Of a stretch of 64,000 nt of DNA, positions 53,321 to 62,613 are shown one piece after another. Position 1 is the first letter of the stretch. Every line of letters begins with the position of its first letter. Below the pieces are notes generated by a model. That model was not told the DNA's origin and searched no databases. It saw only the letters and a list, made by a program, of their open reading frames with translations. The stretch lies in assembly GCF_003610255.1 (NCBI RefSeq), contig NZ_RAPS01000001.1:248001-312000 (forward strand), written 5' to 3'. The stretch is from Streptomyces sp. TLI_171 (GTDB lineage Bacteria; Actinomycetota; Actinomycetes; Streptomycetales; Streptomycetaceae). Both the position numbers and the translations under genes were made by a program.

Positions 53321-54349
53321 GTGTCCGAGGACCGTCCCATGCCGCCCCGGATCGCCGTGTTCGGCGCGGGCAGCATCGGCTGCCGCCTCGGCGGCGCGCT
53401 CGCCGCGAACGCCGACGTCACGCTGGTCGGCCGCCCGGCCGCGATGGCCGAACTCGACCGCGAGGGGCTGACCGTGACCGGCCCGGGCGACCGCCGCCTG
53501 CACGCCCGGCCGCGGACCGCCGTCGAGCCGTCGGCCGTGGCGGGCGCGGACTTCGTCCTGGTGACCGTCAAGTCGACCGGCACCGCCGCGGCGGCCGAGG
53601 CGCTCGCCCCGCACCTCTCCGCGCACACGGTGGTGCTGAGTTTCCAGAACGGCCTGCACAACGCGCAGCTGCTCCGCGACGCGCTGCCGGGCCGCCCGGT
53701 GCTGGCGGGCATGGTGCCCTACAACGTGGTGCGCACCGGTCCGGCGTCGTTCCACCAGGGCACCGACGGCCGGCTGATGCTGGAGCGGGCGGAGGCGGCG
53801 CAGCCGTTCGTGGCGGTGGCGCGGGCGGCGGGGCTGCCGGTCGAGCTGCGCGAGGACATGCCGCAGGTGCAGGCGGCGAAGCTGTTGATGAATCTGAACA
53901 ACGCGGTCAACGCGCTCTCGGGGCTGCCGCTGCGCGAGCAGCTGGGCAGCCGCCCGTACCGGCTGGTGCTGGCCCGCTGCCAGCGCGAGGCGCTCGCGGT
54001 GTTCCGCGCGGCCGGCATCGGCCCGGCCCGGCTCGGCCCGGTGCCGGCGGCGCTGATGCCGGCCGTGCTGGGGTTGCCGGACGCGGTGTTCCGGCGGGCG
54101 GCGGCGGCGAGCCTGCGGGTGGACGCGCAGGCCCGTTCCTCGATGTGGGAGGACCTGCAGCGCGGCCGGCCGACGGAGATCGACGAGTTGCAGGGCGAGG
54201 TGCTCGCCCTGGCGGCCCGCCACCGCCTGCCGGCTCCGGCCAACCGCCGGCTGCACGCCCTGGTGCGGGCCGCCGAGTCGACGCCGGACGCGCCCCCGTG
54301 GGCGGGCCCGGCGCTGCTCGCCGCGCTCGACGACGTGGAGCCGCGGTAG
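53321..54349 (+). CDS. Ketopantoate reductase family protein (ApbA/PanE-like)
   Basis: A 342-residue protein with the NAD(P) motif IAVFGAGSIGCRLGGAL at the N-terminus, FVLVTVKSTGTAAAAE, and the catalytic Lys region VQAAKLLMNLNNAVNAL followed by a second domain. It is 2-dehydropantoate 2-reductase-like. I chose GTG 53321 because AAGGAG lies at good spacing; ATG 53303 and ATG 53339 are possible. Relatives exist that act on other 2-oxoacids, so a role in pantothenate synthesis is not certain. Confidence 0.88.
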   Translation: MSEDRPMPPRIAVFGAGSIGCRLGGALAANADVTLVGRPAAMAELDREGLTVTGPGDRRLHARPRTAVEPSAVAGADFVLVTVKSTGTAAAAEALAPHLSAHTVVLSFQNGLHNAQLLRDALPGRPVLAGMVPYNVVRTGPASFHQGTDGRLMLERAEAAQPFVAVARAAGLPVELREDMPQVQAAKLLMNLNNAVNALSGLPLREQLGSRPYRLVLARCQREALAVFRAAGIGPARLGPVPAALMPAVLGLPDAVFRRAAAASLRVDAQARSSMWEDLQRGRPTEIDELQGEVLALAARHRLPAPANRRLHALVRAAESTPDAPPWAGPALLAALDDVEPR

Positions 54350-54360
54350 CGGGGCCGGCC

Positions 54361-54792
54361 TCAGCCCTGCTGGTGGGTGTGGTTGTTGACGACCTGGTTG
54401 GTGCCGATCTGCAGGGTGATCCCGTGCCGGCCGCCGCTGATCTCGTTGTGGACGGTGGTCACCTGGACCCGGGGGTCGGCCGCCAGCCCGATCGTGTCGA
54501 GCAGGGACCGCAGTTCGGCGACCGCGTCGGGGTGGTCGGCGAGGACGAGCAGCAGGCGCTGCTCCCAGTCGCGTTCGACGCGCTCGCGCCGTTCGGGCCA
54601 ACCGTGCTCGTCGGCGTCCAGCAGTTCGGCGATGTCGACTTCGAGGCGGGCGGCTTCGACCCGGCCTTCGCGGCCGCGGGTGAGCAGGCGGCCGACCCGG
54701 TCCCTGACCTGGTGCCACACGTCGGTGGCGACGGCGCCCGCCATCGCGGACGCCCCTGCGGCGGCCAGTTCGGCCAGTTCGGTGCCCACCAT
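54361..54792 (-). CDS. Hypothetical protein, effector-associated-like
   Basis: A 143-residue protein. The first 30 residues are Ala-rich and hydrophobic (VGTELAELAAAGASAMAGAVATDVW), then a helical charged region (about 35-100), then a beta-rich tail (VTTVHNEISGGRHGITLQIGTNQVVNNHTHQ). The tail resembles short RHIM-like or effector-associated segments seen at the ends of small signalling proteins, but this is only a visual impression. ATG at 54792 with GGGGGGAA upstream. Function unknown. Confidence 0.7.
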   Translation of the reverse strand: MVGTELAELAAAGASAMAGAVATDVWHQVRDRVGRLLTRGREGRVEAARLEVDIAELLDADEHGWPERRERVERDWEQRLLLVLADHPDAVAELRSLLDTIGLAADPRVQVTTVHNEISGGRHGITLQIGTNQVVNNHTHQQG

Positions 54793-54936
54793 CGCCGTTC
54801 CCCCCTCGTCGGTTTCGGGTACTCGTACCCTAGTGACCCGTGCCCGCGCCGTGCCCGGGTTTCCCCTTCCAGCCCCCGTCCGGGAGGACCGGCCAGGCCA
54901 GACCCCTTTCTCCACCACGGGAGCTGACGGACCGCC

Positions 54937-55749
54937 ATGACCTCGCCCTGGAGCACCCACACCGTCGAACTGCTGCCCGACACGGTCCGCAAGCGCTTCC
55001 GTCCGGAGGCCAACGGCGACCCGGCCCGCGAGTGGCGGGCGCTGACCCTGCTCGACCGGTTCGCGCCCGGCCTCGCCCCGCGCCCGATCAGCTCGGACGG
55101 CGGCGTGATCACCATGTCCCGGCTGCCGGGCGGCCCGCTCCGCGGCGCCGCGCTGACGCCCGGTCAACTGGACGCCCTCGCGGCAGCCGTGGATCGGCTG
55201 CTGCGCGCCGTGCCGGCGGACGTCGCGGCCCGGCTGCCCCGCCGGCGCTGGGACGTGGCGCACACCGTCGCGGCGATCCGCGCCCGGACCCGCTCCGCCG
55301 CGCCGCCCGAGGAGCCGGCGGTGCGGCGGGCGCTGGCGGAGGGCATGCGCTGGCTGGCGAAGTCCGAGCCGGACCTGCGCGGATCGGGGCTGGCGGCCAC
55401 GCCGGTGCTCGGGCAGGCGGACGGCAACCTCGCGAACTTCCTCTGGGACGGCTCGGCGGTGCGGGTGGTGGACTTCGAGGACTCGGGGCGCAGCGACCGC
55501 CCGTACGAGTTGGCGGAGCTGGTGGAGCACGTGTCGGCGTGGGTGGATCCGGGGGCGGTGCTGGACCATGCCGGGTTCGTGGCGAGGTTCGAGCTGTCCT
55601 CGGCGGAGGCGCGGCGGTTGCTGATGTGCCGTCGGCTGTTCGCGCTGCTGTGGCTGGTGTTCCTCACCGGCGACCCGGGGACGGAGCGCGGCCATCCGCC
55701 GGGCACCGCGTCCCGGCAGGCCGGGCGGCTGCGGGCGCTGCTGGCCTGA
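54937..55749 (+). CDS. Aminoglycoside phosphotransferase/choline kinase-like protein
   Basis: A 270-residue small-molecule kinase of the APH fold. The catalytic loop is GQADGNLANFLWDG (Asp and Asn kept, with Ala-Asp replacing the usual His-Gly-Asp) and the metal-binding DFG-like motif is VVDFEDSGRSDRPYELAELVEH. ATG at 54937 is preceded by GGGAG. The family includes kinases for antibiotics, choline and sugars. Nothing points to resistance here. Confidence 0.85.
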   Translation: MTSPWSTHTVELLPDTVRKRFRPEANGDPAREWRALTLLDRFAPGLAPRPISSDGGVITMSRLPGGPLRGAALTPGQLDALAAAVDRLLRAVPADVAARLPRRRWDVAHTVAAIRARTRSAAPPEEPAVRRALAEGMRWLAKSEPDLRGSGLAATPVLGQADGNLANFLWDGSAVRVVDFEDSGRSDRPYELAELVEHVSAWVDPGAVLDHAGFVARFELSSAEARRLLMCRRLFALLWLVFLTGDPGTERGHPPGTASRQAGRLRALLA

Positions 55750-55756
55750 GGCGCGG

Positions 55757-56677
55757 TCAGTCGGCGACGAGGGTCCGGCCGACCACGGTGGTGCTCCGCC
55801 GGATCGTCATGCCGAGTTTCAGGTACAGGTCGAGGGCGCCCGTCCCGGAGTGCGTCCACAGCGTGCCGCTGCGCAGGCCGGCCAGGTGGCAGGCGCGGAA
55901 GCTGTACTGGAGCAGGTGGCGGGCGATGCCGCGGTGGCGGTGGTCGTGGTGGACGGCGAGGGTCTCGACGTAGCCGTCGGGGCTGCCGGGGAGTTCCAGG
56001 GCGAGGGCGGCGCCGACGGGGCGGCCGTCGACCAGGGCGACCGGGGAGCGTTCGGGGGCGAAGGTGGAGCGGTGCAGGTGGAAGCCGGCCCACTCCTCGA
56101 AGGGCCGGCGGCGCTCGCTCCAGCTGCCGAACGCCTCCTCGGTGAGCCGGTGGACGGCCTGTTCCTCGGCCGCGTCGCCGACGCGGATCGGGCGGACGGT
56201 GACGCCCGCGGGCGGCGGCGGGAGTTCCGCGCCGTCGAGCGGGATCTCCAGCAGCCAGTTGGTGGCCCGGGGGCGGTAGCCGTGCCGGTGCAGCAGCGCG
56301 GTGGCGGCGGGGTTGCGGTCGTCCACGGTCTGGGTGAGGACGGTGTCGCCGCGTTCCAGGGCCCGGCGTTCGGTCCACTCCAGCAGCGCGGCGCCGAGGC
56401 CGCGGCCCCGGTGGGCGGGGTGGACGGCGACGGCGGTGCGGCGGTCGGTCCAGGCCCAGGCGGCGAGCGAGCCGTCGGGGGCGTGGATCAGCACCACGTC
56501 GGCGGCGGGGTCGAGTCCGGTCCTGGCCAGGACGGTGGCGAGCGCGTCGGGGTCGGCGGTGGCGGCGTCGTCCAGGGCCCGCCGGCAGGCGCCGGCGAGG
56601 GCGTGGATCCGGGCCCGGTCGGCGGCGGGATCGATCGGGTGCGCGGTGTAGCCGTCGGGAAGCCGGACCTCGGCCAT
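55757..56677 (-). CDS. Tandem GNAT acetyltransferase (intact)
   Basis: A 306-residue protein with two GNAT domains. The first has VHPAHRGRGLGAALLEWTE near residue 90, the second VHHDHRHRGIARHLLQYSF near 250, each the acetyl-CoA-binding loop. The layout is the same as the broken gene at 15418-16349 and the mycothiol enzyme MshD, although identity as MshD is not established. ATG at 56677. It is a neighbour of the HAD and isomerase genes on the same strand. Confidence 0.88.
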   Translation of the reverse strand: MAEVRLPDGYTAHPIDPAADRARIHALAGACRRALDDAATADPDALATVLARTGLDPAADVVLIHAPDGSLAAWAWTDRRTAVAVHPAHRGRGLGAALLEWTERRALERGDTVLTQTVDDRNPAATALLHRHGYRPRATNWLLEIPLDGAELPPPPAGVTVRPIRVGDAAEEQAVHRLTEEAFGSWSERRRPFEEWAGFHLHRSTFAPERSPVALVDGRPVGAALALELPGSPDGYVETLAVHHDHRHRGIARHLLQYSFRACHLAGLRSGTLWTHSGTGALDLYLKLGMTIRRSTTVVGRTLVAD

Positions 56678-56771
56678 GCGGTGTCTCCCCCTCGGAGCTT
56701 CGGGTTCGCGTCGGTGACGGGTCGTCAGGCGGCGCCCGGTGCGGCGCCTCGGTGCAGTTGTCGGTCGGTGG

Positions 56772-57437
56772 TCAGTCGGTGGCGCGCAGCAGCGCGGGCA
56801 GCCGGCGCATGTCGTCGAACAGCACGGCGTCCGCGCCGAGCTCGCCGAGCAGCGCGCCGGTGGGGCCGCCGGTGTAGCCGAAGCAGCGCATGCCGGCGGC
56901 GCGCCCGGCGCGGACGCCGTTGGGGCTGTCCTCGACGACGGCGCAGACCTCGGGGGCGTAGCCCGTCCGGGCGGCGGCGTGCAGGAAGACGTCGGGGAAC
57001 GGCTTGCCCCGGGCCACCTCGCTCGCGCTGAAGATCCGTCCGGCGAACTGCTCGTACAGGCCGGTGCGGCCGAGGGTGTGCCGCATCTTCTGGTGGCTGC
57101 CGCTGGAGGCGACGCAGTAGGGCAGGCCGAGCTCGGCCAGTGCCTCCACGATGCCGTCGACGGGGGTGAGTTCGGCGTCCACCAGTTCGTGGTGCCGCTG
57201 TTCGAACCGGCGCTCCCATTCGGCGGCGGCCTCGGCGCCGAGCCGGTCGCCGATCTGCTGCCAGATCGCGGCGTGGGTGCGGCCGATGAACCGTTCGACC
57301 ACCTCGGCGACGGTGAGCGGCCAACCGAGCTCGGAACCGATCTCCACCTGCAGGCGGACGGCGATCCTCTCGCTGTCGACGAGGACGCCGTCACAGTCGA
57401 AAATCACCAGTTCGACGGGCTTGTGAGGGTCGGTCAT
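56772..57437 (-). CDS. HAD-family hydrolase (phosphatase/phosphoglucomutase-like)
   Basis: A 221-residue HAD phosphatase. Motif I is IFDCDGVLVDSE (two Asp) near residue 12, motif II Ser in CVASSGSHQKM, motif III Lys in ARGKPFPDVF and motif IV EDSPNGVRAG. The four-helix cap of subclass I lies between motifs I and II. It resembles YcjU/YieH-type sugar-phosphate phosphatases and mutases. ATG at 57437. The substrate is unknown. Confidence 0.93.
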   Translation of the reverse strand: MTDPHKPVELVIFDCDGVLVDSERIAVRLQVEIGSELGWPLTVAEVVERFIGRTHAAIWQQIGDRLGAEAAAEWERRFEQRHHELVDAELTPVDGIVEALAELGLPYCVASSGSHQKMRHTLGRTGLYEQFAGRIFSASEVARGKPFPDVFLHAAARTGYAPEVCAVVEDSPNGVRAGRAAGMRCFGYTGGPTGALLGELGADAVLFDDMRRLPALLRATD

Positions 57438-57478
57438 CCCGGCAGCATAGGTGCGTCGGACGCGAACCGCCGCCACGA

Positions 57479-58165
57479 TCAGCCCAAGGTGAGCCAGGTC
57501 ACACCGGCCCGGTCGACGGCGGCGCGTTCGGCGGCGGTGAGCGGCGCGCGGCCGGTGGCCCGGCGCAGGAAGCCGGGCCGGTCCCAGCCGAGCCCGGCCC
57601 GCACCGACGCCCCGTCACCGTGCCCCAGCAGCAGCTCCTCCAGCAGGTCGGCGGCCTGCCCGGTGAGCCAGGGCGCGCGCTCCAGGGCGTCGGCCAGGTC
57701 GAGTCCGTGCACGGCGAGTTCGACCACCCGGGTGGTGAGGAAGTCGGTCAGCAGCATCGGGTCGCCGTGCCGGGTGCGCACCACCCGGCCCGGCGGCTCG
57801 GCCCGGCAGCGCAGGTCGACCTGCTGCCAGGTGCGGCCGAAGTCGGCGAGCAGCGCGGGGCCGTCGGTGAGGTCGGCGGCATGGTCGCGGGCGAGCGCGA
57901 TCCGGGCGCCGTTGGTCGCGGCGTCGAACCGCTCGTCCGCCCGGTAGTAGCCCGCGGCGCTCACCTCGGCCCGCTCCGGCTCGGGCGCGTCCAGCATCCC
58001 GGGCACCCGCCCGACCGCCACCCGCACGTGCGCCAGCAACTCGCCCACCGTCCACGGCGCGCACCGCGTCGCCCGCCCCCACTCCGCCGCCGCGACCCCC
58101 GCCAGTCCGGCCTGCAGCGCCGCCGACTCGGCCGCGAACGCCCGCTCCACCTGCTCCTTGTCCAT
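57479..58165 (-). CDS. Mycothiol-dependent maleylpyruvate isomerase family protein
   Basis: A 228-residue DinB/MDMPI-type four-helix protein. It shows W-G-R-A-T-R-C-A-PWTVGELLAHVRVAVGRV (metal-binding His in the first helix) and DFLTTRVVELAVHGLDLADAL with further His and Glu ligands, matching the actinobacterial maleylpyruvate isomerase family. Mycothiol use is inferred from family. ATG at 58165. It lies 41 bases from the HAD gene on the same strand and may be co-transcribed with it. Confidence 0.9.
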   Translation of the reverse strand: MDKEQVERAFAAESAALQAGLAGVAAAEWGRATRCAPWTVGELLAHVRVAVGRVPGMLDAPEPERAEVSAAGYYRADERFDAATNGARIALARDHAADLTDGPALLADFGRTWQQVDLRCRAEPPGRVVRTRHGDPMLLTDFLTTRVVELAVHGLDLADALERAPWLTGQAADLLEELLLGHGDGASVRAGLGWDRPGFLRRATGRAPLTAAERAAVDRAGVTWLTLG

Positions 58166-58239
58166 CCCCGCACCCTAGACCCTCCCCTCGTGCCGCTCTC
58201 CGGCCCGAGGGGGCTGACGGTGCGGGGGCCGGCCGTCGT

Positions 58240-58276
58240 GCGCGGAGCTGGCGGACCGTCGGCCTCGGCTCCGCGC
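58240..58276 (-). terminator. Hairpin after the 58303-58842 acetyltransferase gene
   Basis: GCGCGGAGC pairs perfectly with GCTCCGCGC (9 bp) around a 19-base loop; an overlapping GGACCG/CGGTCC pair offers an alternative fold. It lies 3' of the minus-strand acetyltransferase. Confidence 0.5.
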
Positions 58277-58302
58277 CGGCGGTCCGAACGGTCCCGGTGG
58301 CG

Positions 58303-58842
58303 CTACGGCGTGACGTAGCGCCACATGTCGCGCGGCTGCCCGGCCACCTCCTGGTGGGCGGGCAGCAGGTCCCGCCGCCGGTAGCCGGCCCGTTCGGCGG
58401 TGCGCATCGACCCGGTGTTCCACGGCTCCACGGACAACTCCAGCCGGGGAATCGCGAGTTGCTCCAGCGCCCAGCGGGTGACGGCCCGCAGCCCGACAGC
58501 CGCCGCGCCCCGTCCCCGCGCCGATCCCGCCACCCAGTAGCCGGTGGTCGCCCAGCCGCGCAACGGCAGGTCCCCCACCCACAGGCCGACGTTGCCGACC
58601 GCCCGGCCGTCCGGGTCCACGATCACGAACGGGTACCCGGTGCCGATCTCGGTCCGCCGCCGCTGCCGCTCGACGAACGCCGCGGCCTCCGCCTCGGTGT
58701 ACGGTGCGGGCACGGTGGTGATCAGCGGAATGTACGGGTCCTGCGCGGCCTCCCGCAGCAGCCCGGTGTCCGCCGCGGTCCAGCCGCGCAGCCGAAAACC
58801 CCGCTCCCCCGCCAGCTCCGGCATCTCCCTCGGCAGTTCCAT
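58303..58842 (-). CDS. GNAT family N-acetyltransferase (RimJ-like)
   Basis: A 179-residue RimJ/RimL-type GNAT. The loop SARGRGAAAVGLRAVTRWAL carries the acetyl-CoA motif and LSVEPWNTGSMRTAERAGYRRRDLL is the conserved C-terminal region. ATG at 58842 gives MELPREMPELAG. It is divergent from the TPR-like gene at 58898. The acceptor is unknown. Confidence 0.88.
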   Translation of the reverse strand: MELPREMPELAGERGFRLRGWTAADTGLLREAAQDPYIPLITTVPAPYTEAEAAAFVERQRRRTEIGTGYPFVIVDPDGRAVGNVGLWVGDLPLRGWATTGYWVAGSARGRGAAAVGLRAVTRWALEQLAIPRLELSVEPWNTGSMRTAERAGYRRRDLLPAHQEVAGQPRDMWRYVTP

Positions 58843-58897
58843 GCCGCCATTCTCCCCGGTCGAGCCGCCGGGCGGCGCCGCTCCGTACACTGCGCCG

Positions 58898-60247
58898 GTG
58901 AATCTCGACGATCTTGACTGGCAGGTCCGGCACTACGGCGGTGTCTCGCCCCGGGTGGTGAACGCCCTGCTCCGGCACGGGTACGTCGAGGAGTTGGCCC
59001 GCGCGGCGGTGCACCGGCCCGACTGGTTCTGCGCCCGGGCCGCTGCCGAACAACTCGGTGCGGTCGGCGGCTCCGAGCGTGCCTGGGCCGTTCTGGAGCC
59101 CTTCGTCCGGGCGGGCTGGGCGCCTGCTCTTGAGCCCGCCGTCGATGCGCTCGTCGCTTGCGGCCGCAGCTGCGAGGCGCTGGGCCTGACCGCGCCGGAC
59201 GGCACCGCGGACGGCGACCGGGCGCACGCCCGCGCGCTGCTGCGGGCCGGGCGGCCCGACGAGGCGTTCGAGCTGCTCTCCCCGCACCTCGCGGCGGGCC
59301 GGCTGCTGCCCGCACTGGCCGAGCTGACGGCCGGTCAGGGCCTGGACGAGCGGGTGCTGGCCGTGCTGGCGCCGCTCGCCGAGGAGTTCCGCCGCACCGG
59401 GGGCGGCTCCCGGCACGGCTGGCGGGTGCTCGTGGTGCAGGCCGAGGTGCTGGAGCGGGCGGGCCGTGCCGAGGAGGCGATCGCCCGGCTCGGCGCGGAC
59501 GTGGCCGCCCGCCGCCACGGCCCCGAGAACACCGCCACCCGGTACGCCGAACTGCTGGCCCGGCACGGCCGGCTCGACGAACTGCACCGCCTCGCCACCG
59601 GGCCCGGCCGGTTCGCCGCCCTGGAGGTCCACGTCCGGGCGCTGGTGGCGGCGGGCCGGGCCGCCGAGGCGGAGGCGCTGCTCCGGGCGGGCGTCGACTC
59701 CGGCCGCCACCTCCCGCTCCACCGCGGCCTGCTGATGGACCTGTTGGCCCGGCAGGGCCGTCCGGCGGAGGCGGTGGCGGTGGCCGCCTGCACCTTCGAG
59801 TCCGCGGGCGACAACCTGCTGCAGGACGCCGTGCTGCTGCTGGCCGAACTCGGCCACCAGGAGTGGGCGCTGCGGCTGCTGGCGGAGCGCAGCCCGGAGT
59901 TCGCCGCCGAGAACGCGCACTGGATGCCGTCCAACCGCTGGTGGCTGCTGGGCGAACTCGGCCGGGGCCGCGAGGCCCTCGCCGAGGTCGGGACCGCCGA
60001 CCTCGACCCCGTCGAACGGGCCTGCACCGTGGTCGCCCTGCTCACCGCGGACGACCGGTTCGAGGAGGCGATCGCGCTGATCCCGTCCTGCACCGACCGG
60101 ACGGCGGAGGCCGCCGGGACGGTCGCCGTCCGGCTGATCGAGCGCGGCCGCCCCGTCGAGGCGCTGGCCCTGATCCCGGATCTCACCGCCCAGCGCGCCG
60201 AGTCGGACCGCCGGTGGGCGGCCTGGCGCGGCTCGGACGCACTCTGA
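58898..60247 (+). CDS. Helical-repeat (TPR-like) protein, unknown
   Basis: A 449-residue all-helical protein starting at GTG 58898. It is built from Ala/Leu-rich helical repeats (for example AEEAIARLGADVAARRHGP; AAEAEALLRAGVDSGRHLPLH) like degenerate tetratricopeptide or HEAT repeats. No catalytic motif or membrane segment is visible. Such proteins are frequent in streptomycetes and probably act as scaffolds. Confidence 0.8.
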   Translation: MNLDDLDWQVRHYGGVSPRVVNALLRHGYVEELARAAVHRPDWFCARAAAEQLGAVGGSERAWAVLEPFVRAGWAPALEPAVDALVACGRSCEALGLTAPDGTADGDRAHARALLRAGRPDEAFELLSPHLAAGRLLPALAELTAGQGLDERVLAVLAPLAEEFRRTGGGSRHGWRVLVVQAEVLERAGRAEEAIARLGADVAARRHGPENTATRYAELLARHGRLDELHRLATGPGRFAALEVHVRALVAAGRAAEAEALLRAGVDSGRHLPLHRGLLMDLLARQGRPAEAVAVAACTFESAGDNLLQDAVLLLAELGHQEWALRLLAERSPEFAAENAHWMPSNRWWLLGELGRGREALAEVGTADLDPVERACTVVALLTADDRFEEAIALIPSCTDRTAEAAGTVAVRLIERGRPVEALALIPDLTAQRAESDRRWAAWRGSDAL

Positions 60248-60428
60248 ACCGTGCTTCTCCGTCCGGCAATTGACGATCCGTCAGCGCGGGAACGGCGACC
60301 GGCCGGACCGACGCCGCCGGCCGCGGCCGACCCGGCGGTTCACCGTGGCCACACCTCCCGCTCGACGTGCCGGCCCGCTACCGGCGGGCGATGCCCGGCG
60401 GGGCCGAGTCCCGCGGCCCGACGGCCCG

Positions 60429-61052
60429 TCAGCCTGCCGCGGCGGCCCGCGGGCGTTCGACCGGTTCGCCGACCCGTCCGGTGGCGGGGTCGACGGTGAA
60501 CTCCTGCTCCTTCTTGTCGCGGAGCACCAGGAACCGGTCGGGGCCGGTCCACCTGACGCCCACGTAGTAGCCGCCGGCGCTGCCGTCGTAGCCCGCCCAT
60601 CGGCCGATCGCCCAGTGGCGGGCGGACCAGCCGCTGCCGGTGACCGGTTCCAGCTCGTAGTCGGGGTCGATGCCACCGACCGGGGTCTCGGTCAGCGCCA
60701 GCCCCGGATCACCGGGCGCGGCGAGCTGCGTCCGCTCGGCCGGCGGACCGCCGTAGGAGCCGAGGACGCCCAGCACGGCCAACGCGCACAACCCCACGGC
60801 GCCGACCAGCCCGACCCGGACCCCGGCCCCGTAGCTGCCGCGCCCGGTCGGGATTTCCGGCCCGATGTACAGCGATGCCAGCAGCAGCACGAACGCGACG
60901 GTGCTCAGCAGGACCGGGCGGTCGAGCCAGTCCCGGACCAGCACCCGCCCGCCGTCGGCGGCAGCCGCCCGGCCCGGTACGCACAGCAGCAGCACCGCGG
61001 CGGCAGTTCCCCGGATCCACCAGGCGATCCGCCTGCGCCACGCCTCCGTCAT
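60429..61052 (-). CDS. Membrane-associated hypothetical protein, 207 aa
   Basis: A 207-residue protein with three hydrophobic segments in the first 100 residues (AWWIRGTAAAVLLLCVPG; LLSTVAFVLLLASLYIG; GLVGAVGLCALAVLGVLG) and a soluble C-terminal domain (about 115-207) with aromatic residues (GWSARHWAIGRWAGYDGSAGGYYVG). ATG at 61052. It has no recognised family. It sits just after the MFS exporter gene on the same strand, with a gap of about 70 bases. Confidence 0.7.
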   Translation of the reverse strand: MTEAWRRRIAWWIRGTAAAVLLLCVPGRAAAADGGRVLVRDWLDRPVLLSTVAFVLLLASLYIGPEIPTGRGSYGAGVRVGLVGAVGLCALAVLGVLGSYGGPPAERTQLAAPGDPGLALTETPVGGIDPDYELEPVTGSGWSARHWAIGRWAGYDGSAGGYYVGVRWTGPDRFLVLRDKKEQEFTVDPATGRVGEPVERPRAAAAG

Positions 61053-61124
61053 CCCGGCCCCCCGGTCCGGCGATCGAGGGGACGAACTGTACTACGGGGC
61101 CCGGGCCTTCCCGGACGGAGCGGC

Positions 61125-62549
61125 TCAGGCGGCGCGGGCGGCCGACGGGAGGCGGCGCAGCTTGCGGTCGAAGGCGGTGAGCAGCAGGAACAGGACGGCC
61201 GCGGTCAGCATGATCCAGGCCAGGTGGTGCATGCCGCCGGTGCCGGCCTGCGGGCCGTAGGAGGCGGCGGTGGCGGCGGAGGCGATCATCGAGCCGAGGT
61301 AGGCGAAGGTGCGCAGCAGTCCGGCGGAGGAGCCGGTGCGGGCCGGGTCGGACTGGCGGAACACCGAGTTCTGCAGGGCCAGGCCGTTCGCGCCCTGCGG
61401 GATGCCGAACACCACGGCCAGCACCAGCAGCGCCCACAGCGGGCTGTGCACGCCGAGGGCCAGCATCAGCGCGCAGGCCGCGATCTGGCCGGCCGCGCCG
61501 AGCAGCAGCATGCCGCGGACGCCGCCGCGGCGCCCGAGCAGGACCGACACGCCGATCCCGACCAGGAAGGTCGGGGCCTGCACCAGCCCGGCCTGAAGGG
61601 GCGTCAGGCCGAAGCCCTCCTCGGTCCACTGCGCGAAGCCGTACAGGAAGGCGTAGGAGACGACGTAGGCGGCGAGCGCCCGGGCGTAGGTGGCGAGCAG
61701 CGGGGTGTTGCCGCCGAGCACCTTGAGGTCGATGAACGGTTCGGCGGCGCGCCGCTCGCGGACGGTGAAGCCGACGGCGGCGGCGAGCGTGAGCACCGGG
61801 AGGTACCAGGCGCCCGGGTGCGGGTTCATCAGGAACAGCAGCAGCGAGAGCAGCAGGGCCGCGAACAGCGCCATCCCGGGCAGGTCGATCCGCCGCACCA
61901 GGCTGCCCCGGTCGCCCCGCTCGCCCGCCGGCGCGGCCTGCCGGGGCAGCCGCAGCGCGCCGAGGGTGACGGCGAGCACCGAGAGCGGGATGTTCAGCGC
62001 GAAGGTGGCCCGCCAACCGCCGAGGCCGGTGAGCAGGCCGCCGAGCAGCGGGCCGATCACGGCGACGGTCTGGTTGGCGACGGCCAGCAGGGTGAGCACC
62101 CCCGCGGGGCTGTCCTGTCCGGTGCGCCGGGCCTCGGCGCGCAGCAGGGCCATCGCGGCGGGGTAGCCGGCGCAGGTACCGAGGCCGAGGACGACGCGGG
62201 CGGCGATCAGCGTCCCGAGGTCGGGGGCGAGGGTGCCGACCACGCCGGCCACGCCCACCAGTGCGGTGCTGGCGAGGAACAGCCGGCGCGGCCCGAACAG
62301 GTCGATCAGCCGGCCCACCACGGGCTGCCCGAGCGCGGTGGCCAGGTACAGCGCTGAGACCAGCCAGGCGGTCTGCGCGGGCGAGGCGCCCAGCGCGGCG
62401 CCGATCGGCACCAGCGCGACGGCGATGACGGTGGAGTTGATCGGGTTGAGGACGGAGCCCAGCACCATCGGCGGCACCAGCCGCCGGTCGAGGGCGGGTG
62501 CTGCGGTCTGCGCGCCGGGGACGGCGGCTGCGGTCGTTCGGTCGGTCAT
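61125..62549 (-). CDS. MFS drug exporter, DHA2/EmrB-like
   Basis: A 474-residue transporter with about 12-14 membrane helices. LNPINSTVIAVALVPIG is the DHA2-type TM1 (LDxTIVNVALP-like, with N-S-T), YLATALGQPVVGRLIDLFGPRR is the loop 2-3 motif, and RVVLGLGTCAGYPAAMALL the TM4 region. ATG at 62549. The MarR gene lies directly upstream on the same strand (64-base gap), the usual arrangement for a drug-inducible efflux operon (EmrR/EmrB style). Confidence 0.9.
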   Translation of the reverse strand: MTDRTTAAAVPGAQTAAPALDRRLVPPMVLGSVLNPINSTVIAVALVPIGAALGASPAQTAWLVSALYLATALGQPVVGRLIDLFGPRRLFLASTALVGVAGVVGTLAPDLGTLIAARVVLGLGTCAGYPAAMALLRAEARRTGQDSPAGVLTLLAVANQTVAVIGPLLGGLLTGLGGWRATFALNIPLSVLAVTLGALRLPRQAAPAGERGDRGSLVRRIDLPGMALFAALLLSLLLFLMNPHPGAWYLPVLTLAAAVGFTVRERRAAEPFIDLKVLGGNTPLLATYARALAAYVVSYAFLYGFAQWTEEGFGLTPLQAGLVQAPTFLVGIGVSVLLGRRGGVRGMLLLGAAGQIAACALMLALGVHSPLWALLVLAVVFGIPQGANGLALQNSVFRQSDPARTGSSAGLLRTFAYLGSMIASAATAASYGPQAGTGGMHHLAWIMLTAAVLFLLLTAFDRKLRRLPSAARAA

Positions 62550-62613
62550 GGTGCGTCTGCCGGTCGTTCGTAGGTGGGTCCGCGGTCGCTCGGGGGCGAG
62601 TCGATCGCGCCGG

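Noticed and set aside
60373-60389. Short GCCCGC/GCGGGC hairpin between convergent genes
   Set aside because: Six-base stem in very GC-rich DNA is expected by chance; not listed as a terminator.
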